A stretch of 64,000 nucleotides of DNA, taken from Lachnospiraceae bacterium (GTDB lineage: Bacteria > Bacillota > Clostridia > Lachnospirales > Lachnospiraceae). The stretch is taken from positions 1 to 64,000 of the forward strand of contig SVEN01000006.1 in assembly GCA_015057365.1 (NCBI GenBank), in the 5' to 3' direction. Below, in pieces: positions 7,418 through 17,355 of this stretch (the first letter of the stretch is position 1; each line of letters starts with the position of its first letter). The notes under the pieces are model-generated. The model saw only the letters and a list, made by a program, of their open reading frames with translations. It was not told the origin of the DNA and did no database searches. The position numbers and the translations under genes are program-made.

Positions 7418-8491
7418 TTATGCTTTTACCGCCCAGCGAAGCTTCGTGGACTTCGCCCTCGGATTCCTCTGGCATTCCGCCGCAGACGGTCGTATCACGT
7501 CCTCCGAGGCGTCGCTGTAAACACCCTCTTTTTTCAGCTGTTTGAAGGACTTCTTTACCAGCTGGTCCTCTCCCGAGTGGAAGGTCAGAATCGCCACCCG
7601 CGCCCCCGGCTTTAAAATTCCCGGAAGCTTTTCCAGAAATGCATACAGCACCTCAAACTCGCTGTTGACATCAATTCGAAGTGCCTGAAACACTCTGGCG
7701 CAGGACTTTTTTACAACCTCTTTATATTCCGCCGGCGGAAGCTTGCTAAGGGCCTCTTCGATGGCCTCACGAAGCTCTGTGGTAGTCTCAAACTTCGCCC
7801 CACGCTTCAGCTTCTGAAATACTGCTTTTGCAATCTGCTCCGCATAAGGCTCGTCGGAATTTTCCACCATCATACCGATAAACTCTTCCTTCGTAATACT
7901 GCGAAGCCGTTCCGACGCCGACTGCCCGTGCTCCGGGTCCAGACGTAAGTCAAGCGGTCCCTCCACCTTGTAGGAAAAGCCCCGCTCCGGATTATCGATC
8001 TGCATGGACGATACTCCCAGGTCTGCCAGTACAAAATCAAACTTCCCTGCCTTCTCTGCTACCTCATCAATATTGGCAAAGTTGGTCTGACAAATCGTCA
8101 GAATCTCTTCTCCGTATCCTTTATCCGCCAAACGCTTCTTCGTCTTTACAATCTCAATCGGGTCCACATCCAAAGCATACATATGACCTTCGCCCTCGAG
8201 TTTTGCCAGCATTGCACTCGTATGCCCGCCGTAGCCCAAGGTCGCGTCCAGACCTTGCTCACCCGGCTGAATTTTTAACACATCCAGTATCTCATCCACC
8301 ATAATGGAAATATGCATGCCCGCCGGAGTACTGCCCTTACGGATGACCTTCTCGATGGTGTCCGCGTACTTCTCCGGATTGGCTTCCTTGTACTTTTCGT
8401 GGAACGCTCTCGGGTGAGTTCCTTTATAGCGCACCCGCCGCTTGTGAGGGGTGTCTGTGTTTTGTATGTTGTTCGGTTGGTTAGTGTCCAA
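7418..8491 (-). CDS. rsmH: RsmH-family 16S rRNA m4C1402 methyltransferase paralogue
   Basis: A 357-residue SAM-dependent methyltransferase of the MraW/RsmH family, which N4-methylates cytosine 1402 of 16S rRNA. Visible family motifs are GLDATLGYGGHTSAML near residue 80, LADLGVSSMQID, and LTFHSGEDQLVK near the C-terminus. The first 55 residues (including THPRAFHEKYKEANPEKY) extend beyond the classical N-terminus. The gene is not in a cell-division (dcw) cluster, which suggests a second, stand-alone RsmH copy. Translation appears to start at TTG: AGGAGG lies 7 bases before it, and the nearer ATG is out of frame and only one base from the ribosome site. Confidence 0.88.
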   Translation of the reverse strand: MDTNQPNNIQNTDTPHKRRVRYKGTHPRAFHEKYKEANPEKYADTIEKVIRKGSTPAGMHISIMVDEILDVLKIQPGEQGLDATLGYGGHTSAMLAKLEGEGHMYALDVDPIEIVKTKKRLADKGYGEEILTICQTNFANIDEVAEKAGKFDFVLADLGVSSMQIDNPERGFSYKVEGPLDLRLDPEHGQSASERLRSITKEEFIGMMVENSDEPYAEQIAKAVFQKLKRGAKFETTTELREAIEEALSKLPPAEYKEVVKKSCARVFQALRIDVNSEFEVLYAFLEKLPGILKPGARVAILTFHSGEDQLVKKSFKQLKKEGVYSDASEDVIRPSAAECQRNPRAKSTKLRWAVKA

Positions 8492-8563
8492 ATCATTCCT
8501 CCTATTTTGCGACAGCTCTCACACTACCGCATCAACTTTATTTTCTTCCTCTATCTGTTAAAA

Positions 8564-9235
8564 TCACTTTTTCTCTGCCAATACCCTCAGTACCTCTTCC
8601 GGGTCTGTCGCCGACGCAAAGCCTTCTTTTCTCCAGTCTTCCTGCTCATTTTTCACAAACCACCCGGCCTGCAAGGTCTGCATTCCGAAGGCCCGGGCCG
8701 TTTCCAGCTCAAAACTTCCCCCATCCCCTACATACAAGCACTCCTCCGGTGCCAGATTAAGCTCCGCAAGACACCGTTCAAATATCTCATGCTCCGGCTT
8801 TTGTACGCCTTGCTCGCAGGAAAGCATCATCACATCAAAGCAAGGAGTCAGTACACCGGCACGAATGGCCTCCGCTTCTTCCAAAAAGCAGTTGCTGATA
8901 AGAGCAACCTTATAGCCCCGTTCCTTTAACTCCCGAAGCAGAGAAACGATCCGGTACTCCACCTTCTGCAGGCTTTCCGCCTTAAAGGCACGGCGCTTTT
9001 CCACCGCTTCCGGAATCCTCTCCGGATGTGCATAACTGGTACGTTCCCCGATCCAATAAAGAGACTCTTCAAAATCCATTTTCCCCTTACTGCGGGCCTC
9101 TTCCGTCTCGTGCCACAGCGGATAAAATTCATCGATATCCGCCCCCAGGTCCGCCGCAATGTTCCGTCCGAAATATCGCGGCACACTATGCAGTGTCACC
9201 AAGGTTTCAAACATGTCAAAGATAACTGCTTTCAT
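8564..9235 (-). CDS. HAD-superfamily phosphatase
   Basis: A 223-residue haloacid-dehalogenase-type hydrolase. Motif I is FDMFETL at the N-terminus, where the usual second aspartate is replaced by Phe-Glu-Thr spacing as in many subfamily I members. Motif II is the serine in LISNC, motif III the lysine in VQKPEHE, and motif IV the acidic VGDGGSFE. A helical cap lies between motifs I and II. The substrate cannot be read from sequence; small phosphorylated sugars or nucleotides are typical. An AGGGAG site precedes the ATG. Neighbours rsmH and yfbR lie on the same strand with gaps of 55-75 bases. Confidence 0.82.
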   Translation of the reverse strand: MKAVIFDMFETLVTLHSVPRYFGRNIAADLGADIDEFYPLWHETEEARSKGKMDFEESLYWIGERTSYAHPERIPEAVEKRRAFKAESLQKVEYRIVSLLRELKERGYKVALISNCFLEEAEAIRAGVLTPCFDVMMLSCEQGVQKPEHEIFERCLAELNLAPEECLYVGDGGSFELETARAFGMQTLQAGWFVKNEQEDWRKEGFASATDPEEVLRVLAEKK

Positions 9236-9290
9236 GCTTCATGCTCCCTTCTGTAGTTTGTTCCCCAACACAGCTACAGTTTTTGCACTT

Positions 9291-9887
9291 TTATCGTTTC
9301 TGCAACTCATCCAAATTCTTGTTATACGCCGGAATAAATTCTTCCATAAAACAGTCCGCCTCCGGCAGCTCCATAGCATCAATAGATGCCTTCGTGGACT
9401 TGAGTGCGCTGTCAAACTCCTTGTTACCGGCCTTTTTCTCTTCCATACACTTAATAAGCGCGGAAAACTTGTCCGCCGCCTTTACCAGACGCCACAGATA
9501 CGCATCCTCCTCCTGCTTAAAATACAGGCTGTGGAACTCCTCCCGCAAATCCTCCGGAAGCATGGTAAGCAGCGTCTCCGCCGCCGCATCCTCAATCTTA
9601 TGGAACACGGTCTGTATGGTCTCGTTATAATACTTCACCGGTGTAGGCATATCACCGGTAATAATCTCCGTAGTGTCGTGGTACATGCCGATCAATGCCG
9701 CTTTACTTGCATCCAGATTCTTCCCGAAGCGTTTATTTCCGATGATACACAGCATATGAGCAATCATCGCCACCTCCAAAGAATGCTCGCAAATATTTTC
9801 CGTACAGGAATTCCGCATCAGCGCCCAACGGTCAATGTATTTCATGCGGGACATCATCGCGCAAAAATTACTTTCGTTTTTTCCCAT
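9291..9887 (-). CDS. yfbR: 5'-deoxynucleotidase, HD domain (YfbR type)
   Basis: A 198-residue HD-domain enzyme that should dephosphorylate deoxyribonucleoside 5'-monophosphates. The N-terminus (MKYIDRWALMRNSCTENICE with the following HSLEVAM) and the metal-binding MYHDTTEIITGDMPTPVKY follow E. coli YfbR closely, including the conserved Arg, Glu and Trp before the HD site. Length is normal for the family (about 200). AGAGGAT precedes the ATG. It is followed on the same strand by the HAD phosphatase gene, which could fit nucleotide salvage, but that link is positional only. Confidence 0.9.
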   Translation of the reverse strand: MGKNESNFCAMMSRMKYIDRWALMRNSCTENICEHSLEVAMIAHMLCIIGNKRFGKNLDASKAALIGMYHDTTEIITGDMPTPVKYYNETIQTVFHKIEDAAAETLLTMLPEDLREEFHSLYFKQEEDAYLWRLVKAADKFSALIKCMEEKKAGNKEFDSALKSTKASIDAMELPEADCFMEEFIPAYNKNLDELQKR

Positions 9888-10044
9888 AATTTATCCTCTT
9901 TTCCACTGTAACCAAAATCTCTTTTTCTCTATGTCGTTTCACAGGATACTACTTATCTTCCTCCTCTATTATGCAATAATCCCCAAGGGCTGTCAATCGA
10001 ACACAACACTTTTCTTTTTAATTTCCTTTCTTTTGCAGGTATGC

Positions 10045-10073
10045 TTGCAACGTGTTTTTATTTATGTTACACT
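10045..10073 (+). promoter_or_regulatory. Promoter of the MBL-fold gene
   Basis: TTGCAA (10045-10050) and TACACT (10068-10073) are separated by 17 bases on the plus strand, about 80 bases before the ATG at 10153. Confidence 0.65.
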
Positions 10074-10152
10074 GCAAGCAGAGGGCATCGGAACATTTAT
10101 CCCAGCCCCACAACTTTCTTCTCCCCGGGAGAAAACGAAAGGATACTACGCC

Positions 10153-10941
10153 ATGAAAATCACAGCCTTACTGGAAAACACCACCGAGCGAAACGATATG
10201 CAGGTAGAGCACGGTCTCAGCCTTTACATCGAAACCGATACGCATAAAATATTATTTGACATGGGCCAAAGCAATTTGTTTGCAAAAAATGCCGAGACAC
10301 TTGGCATTGACCTGTCCGCAGTGGACATCGCCGTGCTTTCCCACGGGCACTACGACCACGGCGGTGGACTGAAGACTTTTTTGTCTCTGAATGACAAGGC
10401 TCCTGTTTATATCAACCGTTTCGCCTTTGAACCTCATTTTAACGCGTCGGATAAGTACATCGGATTGGATGCGAGCCTCAAGACTACTCTTGTAGAACAA
10501 GATAGATTGCGCTTTACTGCCGAAACATGCACACTTGCGCCGGGTCTGACTCTGTTTTCCTGTAACGAACGCGCCCGTTCCTGCGACCTCGGAAGCTTCG
10601 GCCTGACGGTTTTGGATGGAAATAATCATGTGCCGGATGACTTTCGCCACGAACAGTACCTTTTGATTGAGGAAAAAGACCTACGGGTTCTCATCAGCGG
10701 TTGCTCCCACAAAGGCATTCAGAATATTATGGAATGGTTTTCTCCGGATGTCCTGGTAGGAGGGTTTCATTTCATGAAGCTGGATCCGGGCGACACCCTG
10801 GACACTGCCGCAAGGGCCTTAAATAAATATTCCACCCGCTACTTTACGGGCCACTGCACCGGCGAGGAGCAGTTTGCGTATCTAAAGGAACGGATGGAAC
10901 GGTTAGAATATCTTTCCTGCGGAAAGACGATAGAGCTTTAG
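10153..10941 (+). CDS. MBL-fold metallo-hydrolase
   Basis: A 262-residue metallo-beta-lactamase-fold protein. The dinuclear metal site is seen in LSHGHYDHGGG (near residue 57-67), the serine/cysteine-rich SGCSHKG near 184, and the distal histidine in FTGHCTGEEQF near 238. This set fits the branch annotated as 7,8-dihydropterin-6-yl-methyl-4-(beta-D-ribofuranosyl)aminobenzene 5'-phosphate synthase-like, whose real substrates are mostly unknown. The ATG at 10153 is preferred over far-upstream in-frame codons because the family N-terminus (MKITALLENT) starts there and AAAGGA precedes it. It is monocistronic between its own promoter and terminator. Confidence 0.85.
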   Translation: MKITALLENTTERNDMQVEHGLSLYIETDTHKILFDMGQSNLFAKNAETLGIDLSAVDIAVLSHGHYDHGGGLKTFLSLNDKAPVYINRFAFEPHFNASDKYIGLDASLKTTLVEQDRLRFTAETCTLAPGLTLFSCNERARSCDLGSFGLTVLDGNNHVPDDFRHEQYLLIEEKDLRVLISGCSHKGIQNIMEWFSPDVLVGGFHFMKLDPGDTLDTAARALNKYSTRYFTGHCTGEEQFAYLKERMERLEYLSCGKTIEL

Positions 10942-10990
10942 AAAACAAATGAAGCCGGACCCGCGCAATCCGAACACCGGGTAAAAAATA

Positions 10991-11026
10991 CGCCCATAGG
11001 ACTTTTGTTCCTTTGGGCGTTTGTTT
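10991..11026 (+). terminator. Terminator of the MBL-fold gene
   Basis: CGCCCA (10991-10996) pairs with TGGGCG (11014-11019); AGGA/TCCT inside extends the stem, and TTTGTTTT follows. The convergent DUF3737 gene ends at 11026, so it may serve both strands. Confidence 0.7.
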
Positions 11027-11859
11027 TATCCTATCAGCACCCGGCACTTTGCTTCCGGGTCGTCCAGAATCAGTTTCCCTACCGCCGGAACTTTGATAGT
11101 TCCGGACTTCGGATTTTTTATACTGAGAATCGGCGCGGTAAGCTCCGCCTCCACCTCCGACTTTTCAAAGCTTAAATCCGCGTCAATCATCTCGCAGTTA
11201 ATAAGCTTTAAATTCTTGCAGTAGCAAAACGGCTGGGTACCGGAAATCTTACAATTCTCAAAGGTAATGTTCTCCGCATACCACGCCAGATATTCACCCT
11301 CTACCACACAGTTTTTAATCACTACATTTTTCGCATGCCAGAAAGCATCCTTCGTATGTAACACACAATCTTCAATCACCGCATTCTCCACGTACTGGAA
11401 GGAATACTTTCCGGTAAACTCCACGTTCCGAAACTCCAAACCGGAAGAACGCATCATGAAATACTCTCCTGCCGCAGTACTGTCCTCCACACAGATGTTG
11501 TTCACCGACCACCCAAACTCCGGAGACACAATATCACTGTTCCGAATCGTAATATCTCCGCACTCACGCATAGCCTTTACTCCGTGAAGCTTGGAGTCCG
11601 TAATCTCTATTTTCTCGGAATACCAGAACGCCGCACGACAAAGCTCCGTCAGCTCCGTATTTTTCATAGTCACCCCGATATCATGCCAAAACGGATACCG
11701 AAGATTCCACACGCAACCGTCCACCGTCACGTTCCGACTCTCCTTAAAGGCACTCTCGCCGTCCGCCGGACCCTCAAACTTACAATTCACAACCGTCACA
11801 TCGGAACTACCGTAAAACTCACGCTCTTTATCAAAGATTTGATTTTCCACTCGCATCAT
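11026..11859 (-). CDS. DUF3737-type beta-helix protein
   Basis: A 277-residue protein built of about twelve repeating units of some 20 residues (for example KNVVIKNCVVEGEYLAWYAE), the signature of a right-handed parallel beta-helix. Alternating W/F-H/Y-A/S-E/K corners (FWHD, FWYSEK, FWHAKN, AWYAEN) mark the turns. This fits the DUF3737 family of Firmicutes and Bacteroidetes; no biochemical role is established. There is no signal peptide. An AAAGGAT ribosome site precedes two adjacent ATG codons; either could be used. It is flanked by convergent and divergent genes and appears to be monocistronic. Confidence 0.8.
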   Translation of the reverse strand: MMRVENQIFDKEREFYGSSDVTVVNCKFEGPADGESAFKESRNVTVDGCVWNLRYPFWHDIGVTMKNTELTELCRAAFWYSEKIEITDSKLHGVKAMRECGDITIRNSDIVSPEFGWSVNNICVEDSTAAGEYFMMRSSGLEFRNVEFTGKYSFQYVENAVIEDCVLHTKDAFWHAKNVVIKNCVVEGEYLAWYAENITFENCKISGTQPFCYCKNLKLINCEMIDADLSFEKSEVEAELTAPILSIKNPKSGTIKVPAVGKLILDDPEAKCRVLIG

Positions 11860-12094
11860 AACTTCATCCTTTCAACACGCCGGTTGCCTCGTTTTTTCTC
11901 TCCATAGAAGTTTATCTTCGCAGCTGTTCACATTTATTTAAAAATATGAACAAATCGTTTTATCAACCCTCCGGCGCACTCTTTTTCTCTCTTGTCCTTG
12001 TTTTTCTTCTTTTTCACTTATATCATACTTTTACGGAAAATGCAACCTTTTTTGATAGCATTGGATAAAATGAACACTTTGCTTGCACGCAAAT

Positions 12095-12122
12095 AAAAAA
12101 ACCGAAAGAAAACTCTTTCGGT
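12095..12122 (-). terminator. Terminator of the tRNA-Trp gene
   Basis: On the minus strand ACCGAAAGA and TCTTTCGGT (9 bp) close over a 4-base loop and are followed by six Ts, starting 7 bases after the tRNA 3' end. Confidence 0.85.
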
Positions 12123-12128
12123 TTTTAA

Positions 12129-12201
12129 CAGGGGCAGTAGGATTCGAACCCACGACCTGCGGTTTTGGAGACCGTTATTCTACCAGCTGAACTATACCCC
12201 T
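12129..12201 (-). tRNA. trnW: tRNA-Trp (anticodon CCA)
   Basis: Read on the minus strand, AGGGGTA and TGCCCCT form the 7-bp acceptor stem, GTTCGAATC is the T-loop region, and the anticodon loop CTCCAAA carries CCA. The 73-base gene ends with discriminator G and has no encoded CCA tail, so CCA must be added by nucleotidyltransferase. A terminator follows immediately. Confidence 0.95.
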
Positions 12202-12332
12202 ATATGCAATTTTGACTGCCTCACTATATTACAATGTTTTTTCTGAAATGTCAAGTAGTTTCTAAAAAAAGTACACAAAAGCGCTCTTGCAATTTACGAT
12301 ACTTCCGTAAATCACAAGAGCAACACTGAGCC

Positions 12333-12533
12333 TTACTTAGATGCTAAAAACTCGTTAATCTGGTTTACCAGCTCGTCAGCATCGATTCCGTGTACCATGC
12401 ACGCCATCTCCAGGCTCTCACCCTGAGCGGACGGGCATCCGATGCAATGCATACCTGCAGCGAACAAAATCTCCACGATTCCCGGATCTACCTGAATCAA
12501 CTGTGCAATAATCATATCCTTACTTACCTGCAT
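12333..12533 (-). CDS. DUF1858 redox-disulfide domain protein
   Basis: A 66-residue protein consisting only of the DUF1858 domain. The conserved CIGCP (HCIGCPSAQGESLE, about residues 30-43) is the expected redox-active cysteine pair; the family is often found next to hybrid-cluster protein or iron-sulfur proteins. The N-terminus (MQVSKDMIIAQLIQVDPGIV) matches the family start, and AAAGGAG precedes the ATG. A ferredoxin gene lies divergently 275 bases away, which supports a redox context. A long imperfect hairpin (about 12281-12320) follows the stop and probably terminates transcription. Confidence 0.9.
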   Translation of the reverse strand: MQVSKDMIIAQLIQVDPGIVEILFAAGMHCIGCPSAQGESLEMACMVHGIDADELVNQINEFLASK

Positions 12534-12746
12534 TTTTATTCTCCTTTCATTCTACGCATTCCCCGTACACTGCGGTCACCGAAAAATGCACCTTATTCTG
12601 ACTCCATGTGTTCAAGTATACACAACCTGTCCTCTTTCGTCAAGGGCGAACCTTTGGAAGATTTCACACAAATATCCGATGATTTTCACTTTCTCCATCC
12701 TTATCCTTCCCTTCCAGGCTTCTTCTCACATTCCGAAAAAAGGTAC

Positions 12747-12775
12747 TTGTATTATTTGAAATTATATATTACAAT
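12747..12775 (+). promoter_or_regulatory. Ferredoxin promoter
   Basis: TTGTAT (12747-12752) and TACAAT (12770-12775) are separated by 17 bases on the plus strand, 34 bases before the ferredoxin ATG. Confidence 0.7.
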
Positions 12776-12808
12776 AGAGGCAGATAAATAATAAAGGAGG
12801 ATATCACA

Positions 12809-12976
12809 ATGGCATATAAGATTTCTGATCAGTGCATCAGCTGTGGCGCTTGCGCAGCAGAGTGCCCGGTAGGAGCAATCAGCGAGGGAGCTTCCCAGTA
12901 CGAGATCGACGCAGACGCATGCTTAGATTGCGGCGCTTGTGCAGCTACCTGCCCGACTGAGTCTATTTCTCAGTAA
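12809..12976 (+). CDS. 2[4Fe-4S] ferredoxin
   Basis: A 55-residue clostridial-type ferredoxin. Two CxxCxxCxxxCP motifs are present, CISCGACAAECP near residues 9-20 and CLDCGACAATCP near 38-49, each able to bind part of two [4Fe-4S] clusters. It carries low-potential electrons between pyruvate:ferredoxin oxidoreductase, hydrogenase and Rnf-type complexes in anaerobes. AGGAGG at 12795-12800 fixes the start. Its strong ribosome site, own promoter and strong terminator make it a well-expressed single-gene unit. Confidence 0.97.
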   Translation: MAYKISDQCISCGACAAECPVGAISEGASQYEIDADACLDCGACAATCPTESISQ

Positions 12977-12996
12977 TTTCGAGCAAACAAATCAAA

Positions 12997-13030
12997 ACGC
13001 TTCACCTTCACCGGTGAAGCGTTTTTGTCT
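12997..13030 (+). terminator. Ferredoxin terminator
   Basis: A perfect 10-bp stem ACGCTTCACC / GGTGAAGCGT with a 6-base loop is followed by TTTTTGTCTTTT. Confidence 0.9.
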
Positions 13031-13081
13031 TTTGTAGGTTTTCTTTTGTATGTATGAAATACCGGTCTCCCGGTGATTTCT

Positions 13082-14266
13082 CTATTCCAGAGTTGCTGCT
13101 GCCGCTCTCTCGTAGATTTCGGTTACTGCTGCCTTATCAAGCTCTACATAACCGCCTCTGGTGCCGTCGCCGATACCGAACAATTCCACAAGACGCGGAA
13201 TATCTTCTCTCTTTGCACCCAGCTGCTCAAAGTTAATCGGCATACCGATGGAAGCCAGGAATCGGCGGAACGCCTTTACACCCTCCAATGCGGTCTCCTT
13301 CGGATTCGCAAAGTTCATCTGACAGCCGAAGACACGTACCGCCATCTGTGCCATACGCATCGGGTCGTGATGGTCTGCCACATAGGTCATCCAAGCCGGC
13401 ATAATTACCGCAAGACCTGCGCCGTGTGCACAGTCATACAATGCGGAAAGCTGATGCTCGATGCCATGGCTGTTCCAATCCTGTGCTCTACCCACACCGA
13501 CGATATTGTTATGTGCTACCATGCCGGCCCACATGATATTTGCACGGGCCTCATAGTTGTGCGGATCCGCAATGACACGCGGAGTCTCCTTTACCATAGT
13601 CAGAAGCACTGCCTCACACAGACGGTCGGTCACTTCCACCTCCGGAGTATTGGAGAAATAACGTTCAAATACATGAGCCATAATGTCCGTCGCACCGCAT
13701 GCGGACTGATACGCCGGAAGAGTCTCGGTCAGTGCCGGATTCAGCACAGAGAACTTCGGTCGGAGACAATCTCCGCTGGCACCACACTTCTGTAAGGTGG
13801 ACTCTTTCGTAATAACCGTATCCGGAGAACCTTCGCTGCCTGCTGCCGCAATGGTAAGCACCGTACCTACCGGAAGTGCGGCCTGCGGACGACTGCCGGA
13901 ATAGAAATCCCAGAAATCTCCCTCGTACGGTACACCCATAGCAATTGCCTTTGCGGAGTCAATGGAGCTTCCGCCGCCTACCGCCACGATAAAATCCACA
14001 CCTTCCTCACGGCACAAATCAATGCCCTGGTATACCAAACCGTCTCTCGGATTCGGTTGTACTCCGCCGAGCTCCACATAAGGAATCTTCTCCTCATCAA
14101 GAGCAACCTTTACTCTGTCCAAAAGTCCGGAACGAACCACGGAACCGCCGCCGTAATGAAGCAACACCTTGCTTCCGCCGAAACGCTTAACAAGTCGTCC
14201 TGTCTCTGCCTCCTGGCCTTTGCCGAATGCGAAATAGGTCGGACTGTAAAAAGTGAAATTATTCAT
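13082..14266 (-). CDS. Iron-containing alcohol dehydrogenase (butanol dehydrogenase type)
   Basis: A 394-residue group III alcohol dehydrogenase that should reduce aldehydes such as butanal or acetaldehyde with NAD(P)H. The N-terminal domain has the coenzyme motif GGGSSIDSAKAIA near residue 98. Likely iron ligands are the Asp and His in ATDIMAHVFE (near 195), the His in NSHGIEHQLS and the His in DCAHGAGLA (near 265-285). Length matches the BdhA/YqhD group. TAAGGAGGT precedes the ATG. It is probably monocistronic; the exact alcohol cannot be read from sequence. Confidence 0.9.
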   Translation of the reverse strand: MNNFTFYSPTYFAFGKGQEAETGRLVKRFGGSKVLLHYGGGSVVRSGLLDRVKVALDEEKIPYVELGGVQPNPRDGLVYQGIDLCREEGVDFIVAVGGGSSIDSAKAIAMGVPYEGDFWDFYSGSRPQAALPVGTVLTIAAAGSEGSPDTVITKESTLQKCGASGDCLRPKFSVLNPALTETLPAYQSACGATDIMAHVFERYFSNTPEVEVTDRLCEAVLLTMVKETPRVIADPHNYEARANIMWAGMVAHNNIVGVGRAQDWNSHGIEHQLSALYDCAHGAGLAVIMPAWMTYVADHHDPMRMAQMAVRVFGCQMNFANPKETALEGVKAFRRFLASIGMPINFEQLGAKREDIPRLVELFGIGDGTRGGYVELDKAAVTEIYERAAAATLE

Positions 14267-14353
14267 ATGGATACCTCCTTATTTACTATTTTACACTATA
14301 TCATAATTCGTCTTTCTTTGCAATGTCTTTCTGTGAGATTAGCAAAAACCGGC

Positions 14354-14386
14354 AAAAAGGCACCTCCGCTCATTCGAAGATGCCTT
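14354..14386 (-). terminator. Terminator downstream of uvrA
   Basis: On the minus strand AAGGCATCT pairs with AGGTGCCTT (one mismatch) and TTTTTG follows, about 110 bases after the uvrA stop. Confidence 0.65.
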
Positions 14387-14498
14387 ATGTTAATTTTTCT
14401 ATAAATATTACTTTTCTTATGCCGTTTTTCCTGAAACATCCGCTGACCTTTCGCGCAAAAACTCACTTAATGCCGGCACACTCTTTCTCGCAACTACT

Positions 14499-17327
14499 CT
14501 ATCCCAGATACTTCTTCACATATTGTCCGGTATACGATTTCGGATTCTTTGCAACCTCCTCCGGCGTCCCCTGTGCTACCACGGTACCACCCTTATCGCC
14601 GCCTTCCGGACCGATGTCTATGAGATAATCCGCCGTCTTAATTACATCCAGATTATGCTCAATAACCAGCACTGTATTTCCTCCCTCGGTGAGACGCTGT
14701 AAAATCTCAATGAGCTTATGCACATCCGCAAAATGAAGCCCCGTAGTCGGCTCATCCAGAATGTAAATCGTCTTACCGGTACTGCGTCGGGACAACTCCG
14801 TTGCCAGCTTAATACGCTGCGCTTCACCGCCGGATAAAAGGGTGGACGGATGTCCCAGCTTCAGATAGGACAAACCTACATCATTCAACGTCTCGATTTT
14901 CTTACGGATGGACGGCACGTTCTCAAAAAACTTTACCGCTTCCTCCACGCGCATCTCCAGTACATCATAAATCGTCTTGCCCTTATACTTCACTTCCAGA
15001 GTCTCGCGGTTATACCGCTTACCTCCGCATACCTCACACGGCACAAAAATATCCGGTAGGAAGTTCATCTCGATTTTCAAAATACCGTCGCCGCTGCAGG
15101 CTTCGCAACGGCCTCCCTTTACGTTAAAGCTGAACCGCCCTTTGCTGTAACCGCGCAGCTTCGCATCCGGGGTACTTGCAAACAAATCACGAATCTGATC
15201 AAACACTCCTGTATAGGTAGCCGGGTTGGAACGCGGCGTACGCCCGATCGGAGACTGGTCGATGTTGATAACCTTATCCAACTGCTCGATTCCTTCGATT
15301 CCGTCATGGTCTCCCGCTAAAATCCGAGCACGATTCAAACTCTTTGCCAGATGCTTATACAAAATCTCGTTCACCAGAGAACTCTTACCGGAACCGGACA
15401 CGCCGGTCACACAAGTAAACACACCCAGCGGAATATCCACGTCAATGTTTTTCAGGTTATTCTCACGAGCACCCTTCACCTTCAAAAAGCCTGTCGGTTT
15501 CCTACGCTTTTTCGGAACCGGAATCTGCAATTTTCCGGACAAATATGCACCGGTTATAGACTCCGGCACCTTCATAATTTCCTCTGCGGTACCCTGTGCA
15601 ATGACCTCACCGCCGTGGTCACCAGCACCCGGACCGATATCAATAATGTGGTCCGCCGCATACATGGTATCCTCGTCATGCTCTACCACAATCAAAGTAT
15701 TTCCCAAATCCTTCAGATGCTTCAAGGTCTTCAGAAGCTTGTCATTGTCCCTCTGATGCAACCCGATACTCGGCTCGTCCAGAATATAGGCAACGCCCAC
15801 CAGTCCGGACCCGATCTGAGTCGCCAGACGGATACGCTGTGCCTCACCTCCGGACAGAGACGCCGTAGCTCTGGCCAAGGTCAGATAATCCAGGCCCACA
15901 TCCATCAAAAAGCCCACGCGGGCACGAATCTCCTTTAACACCAACTCACCAATCTGTTGCTGACGCTCCGTCAGTTCCAGCTCCTGCATAAAGGTATACA
16001 AATCCCGCACGGAGCACTCGGTCACCTCGGAAATATTCCGTCCGCCCACCGTTACCGCCAGAGACTCCTTCTTCAAACGCTTGCCTTTACACATCTTACA
16101 CGGCGTGGTCCGCATAAAGGTCTCGTACTCCTGCTTTGTGGTATCCGACGCCGTCTCCCTGTATCTGCGCTCCACATTCTTAATCAGGCCCTCAAAGGCC
16201 ACATCATATACACCCTGGCCCCGCTGGCTTTGATAATGCACCTTTACTACACGACCGCCGGTACCGTAATAAATCATATCCTGAATGTCCTTCGGAAGCT
16301 TCTCAAACGGGGTTTTCAAGTCAAACTTATACTCCTTTGCCAATGCAGTGAGCGTGCTGCCGGTATAACTGGACGGATCCGTAGCCGACTGCCAACCCAG
16401 CACCGCAATGGCACCCTCCGCAATACTCATGGACTTGTCCGGAATCAATAAATCCTCGTCAAACTCCATCTTCACGCCGATACCGTGACACTCCGGGCAG
16501 GCACCGAACGGATTGTTAAAGGAGAATACGCGCGGCTCAATCTCATCAATGCTGACACCGCAATCCGGACAGGAAAAGCTCTCGGAAAAGCGAATCGGCT
16601 CTCCGTCAATCACGTCCACAATCAAAAGACCTTCACTCAGACGCAGGACGCTGTCGATGGAATCCCGCAAACGTTGCTCCACACCTTCCTTTATCACCAG
16701 ACGGTCTACCACAATCTCTATGTTGTGCTTGATATTTTTCTCTAATTTAATCTCCTCGGAAAGCTCATACTGCTGTCCGTCCACAATGACGCGGACATAG
16801 CCGCTGCGCTTCGCCTGCTCGAATATCTTCGCATGCTCACCCTTACGGCCCCGCACCACCGGCGCCAAAAGCTGAATCTTCGTACGCTCCGGCAACTGCA
16901 TAATCTCGTCGGACATCTCATCCACGGTCTGCTTCTTAATGACTTTACCGCACTCCGGACAGTGCGGAATACCGATACGGGCATAGAGCAGACGGAAATA
17001 ATCGTAAATCTCCGTCACCGTACCTACTGTGGAACGAGGGTTGCGGTTGGTGGACTTTTGGTCAATGGAAATGGCCGGAGAAAGTCCCTCAATGCTTTCT
17101 ACATTCGGCTTCTCCATCTGCCCCAGGAACTGTCTCGCATAAGAAGAAATAGATTCCATATAGCGGCGCTGTCCTTCCGCATAAATCGTATCAAAGGCAA
17201 GGGATGACTTACCGGAACCGGACAAACCGGTCAACACCACAAACTCATCCCGCGGAATATCCACATTGATTCCCTTTAAGTTATTCTCCTTCGCACCCCG
17301 TATTTTGATAAACTTCTTTTCCGACAT
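14499..17327 (-). CDS. uvrA: Excinuclease ABC subunit A
   Basis: The 942-residue DNA-damage recognition ATPase of nucleotide excision repair. It acts as a dimer that loads UvrB at lesions. Two ABC modules are present: Walker [10 protein letters not shown] near residue 35 and GVSGSGKSS near 640, signatures [12 protein letters not shown] near 490 and [12 protein letters not shown] near 830, and Walker [10 protein letters not shown] and ILDEPTTGL. Zinc-binding CxxC pairs are seen in CPECG, CPDCG/CPECH and CEACSG/CEVCGG. Length is normal. It starts 28 bases after the uvrB stop with an AGAGGA site, so the two are co-transcribed. Confidence 0.98.
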   Translation of the reverse strand: MSEKKFIKIRGAKENNLKGINVDIPRDEFVVLTGLSGSGKSSLAFDTIYAEGQRRYMESISSYARQFLGQMEKPNVESIEGLSPAISIDQKSTNRNPRSTVGTVTEIYDYFRLLYARIGIPHCPECGKVIKKQTVDEMSDEIMQLPERTKIQLLAPVVRGRKGEHAKIFEQAKRSGYVRVIVDGQQYELSEEIKLEKNIKHNIEIVVDRLVIKEGVEQRLRDSIDSVLRLSEGLLIVDVIDGEPIRFSESFSCPDCGVSIDEIEPRVFSFNNPFGACPECHGIGVKMEFDEDLLIPDKSMSIAEGAIAVLGWQSATDPSSYTGSTLTALAKEYKFDLKTPFEKLPKDIQDMIYYGTGGRVVKVHYQSQRGQGVYDVAFEGLIKNVERRYRETASDTTKQEYETFMRTTPCKMCKGKRLKKESLAVTVGGRNISEVTECSVRDLYTFMQELELTERQQQIGELVLKEIRARVGFLMDVGLDYLTLARATASLSGGEAQRIRLATQIGSGLVGVAYILDEPSIGLHQRDNDKLLKTLKHLKDLGNTLIVVEHDEDTMYAADHIIDIGPGAGDHGGEVIAQGTAEEIMKVPESITGAYLSGKLQIPVPKKRRKPTGFLKVKGARENNLKNIDVDIPLGVFTCVTGVSGSGKSSLVNEILYKHLAKSLNRARILAGDHDGIEGIEQLDKVINIDQSPIGRTPRSNPATYTGVFDQIRDLFASTPDAKLRGYSKGRFSFNVKGGRCEACSGDGILKIEMNFLPDIFVPCEVCGGKRYNRETLEVKYKGKTIYDVLEMRVEEAVKFFENVPSIRKKIETLNDVGLSYLKLGHPSTLLSGGEAQRIKLATELSRRSTGKTIYILDEPTTGLHFADVHKLIEILQRLTEGGNTVLVIEHNLDVIKTADYLIDIGPEGGDKGGTVVAQGTPEEVAKNPKSYTGQYVKKYLG

Positions 17328-17355
17328 AACATGTCCTCTTTCTTACAAATTTCTC

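Noticed and set aside
9835-10152. N-terminal extension of the MBL hydrolase
   Set aside because: The extra frame covers the promoter, has no ribosome site and does not look like protein; the family starts at 10153.
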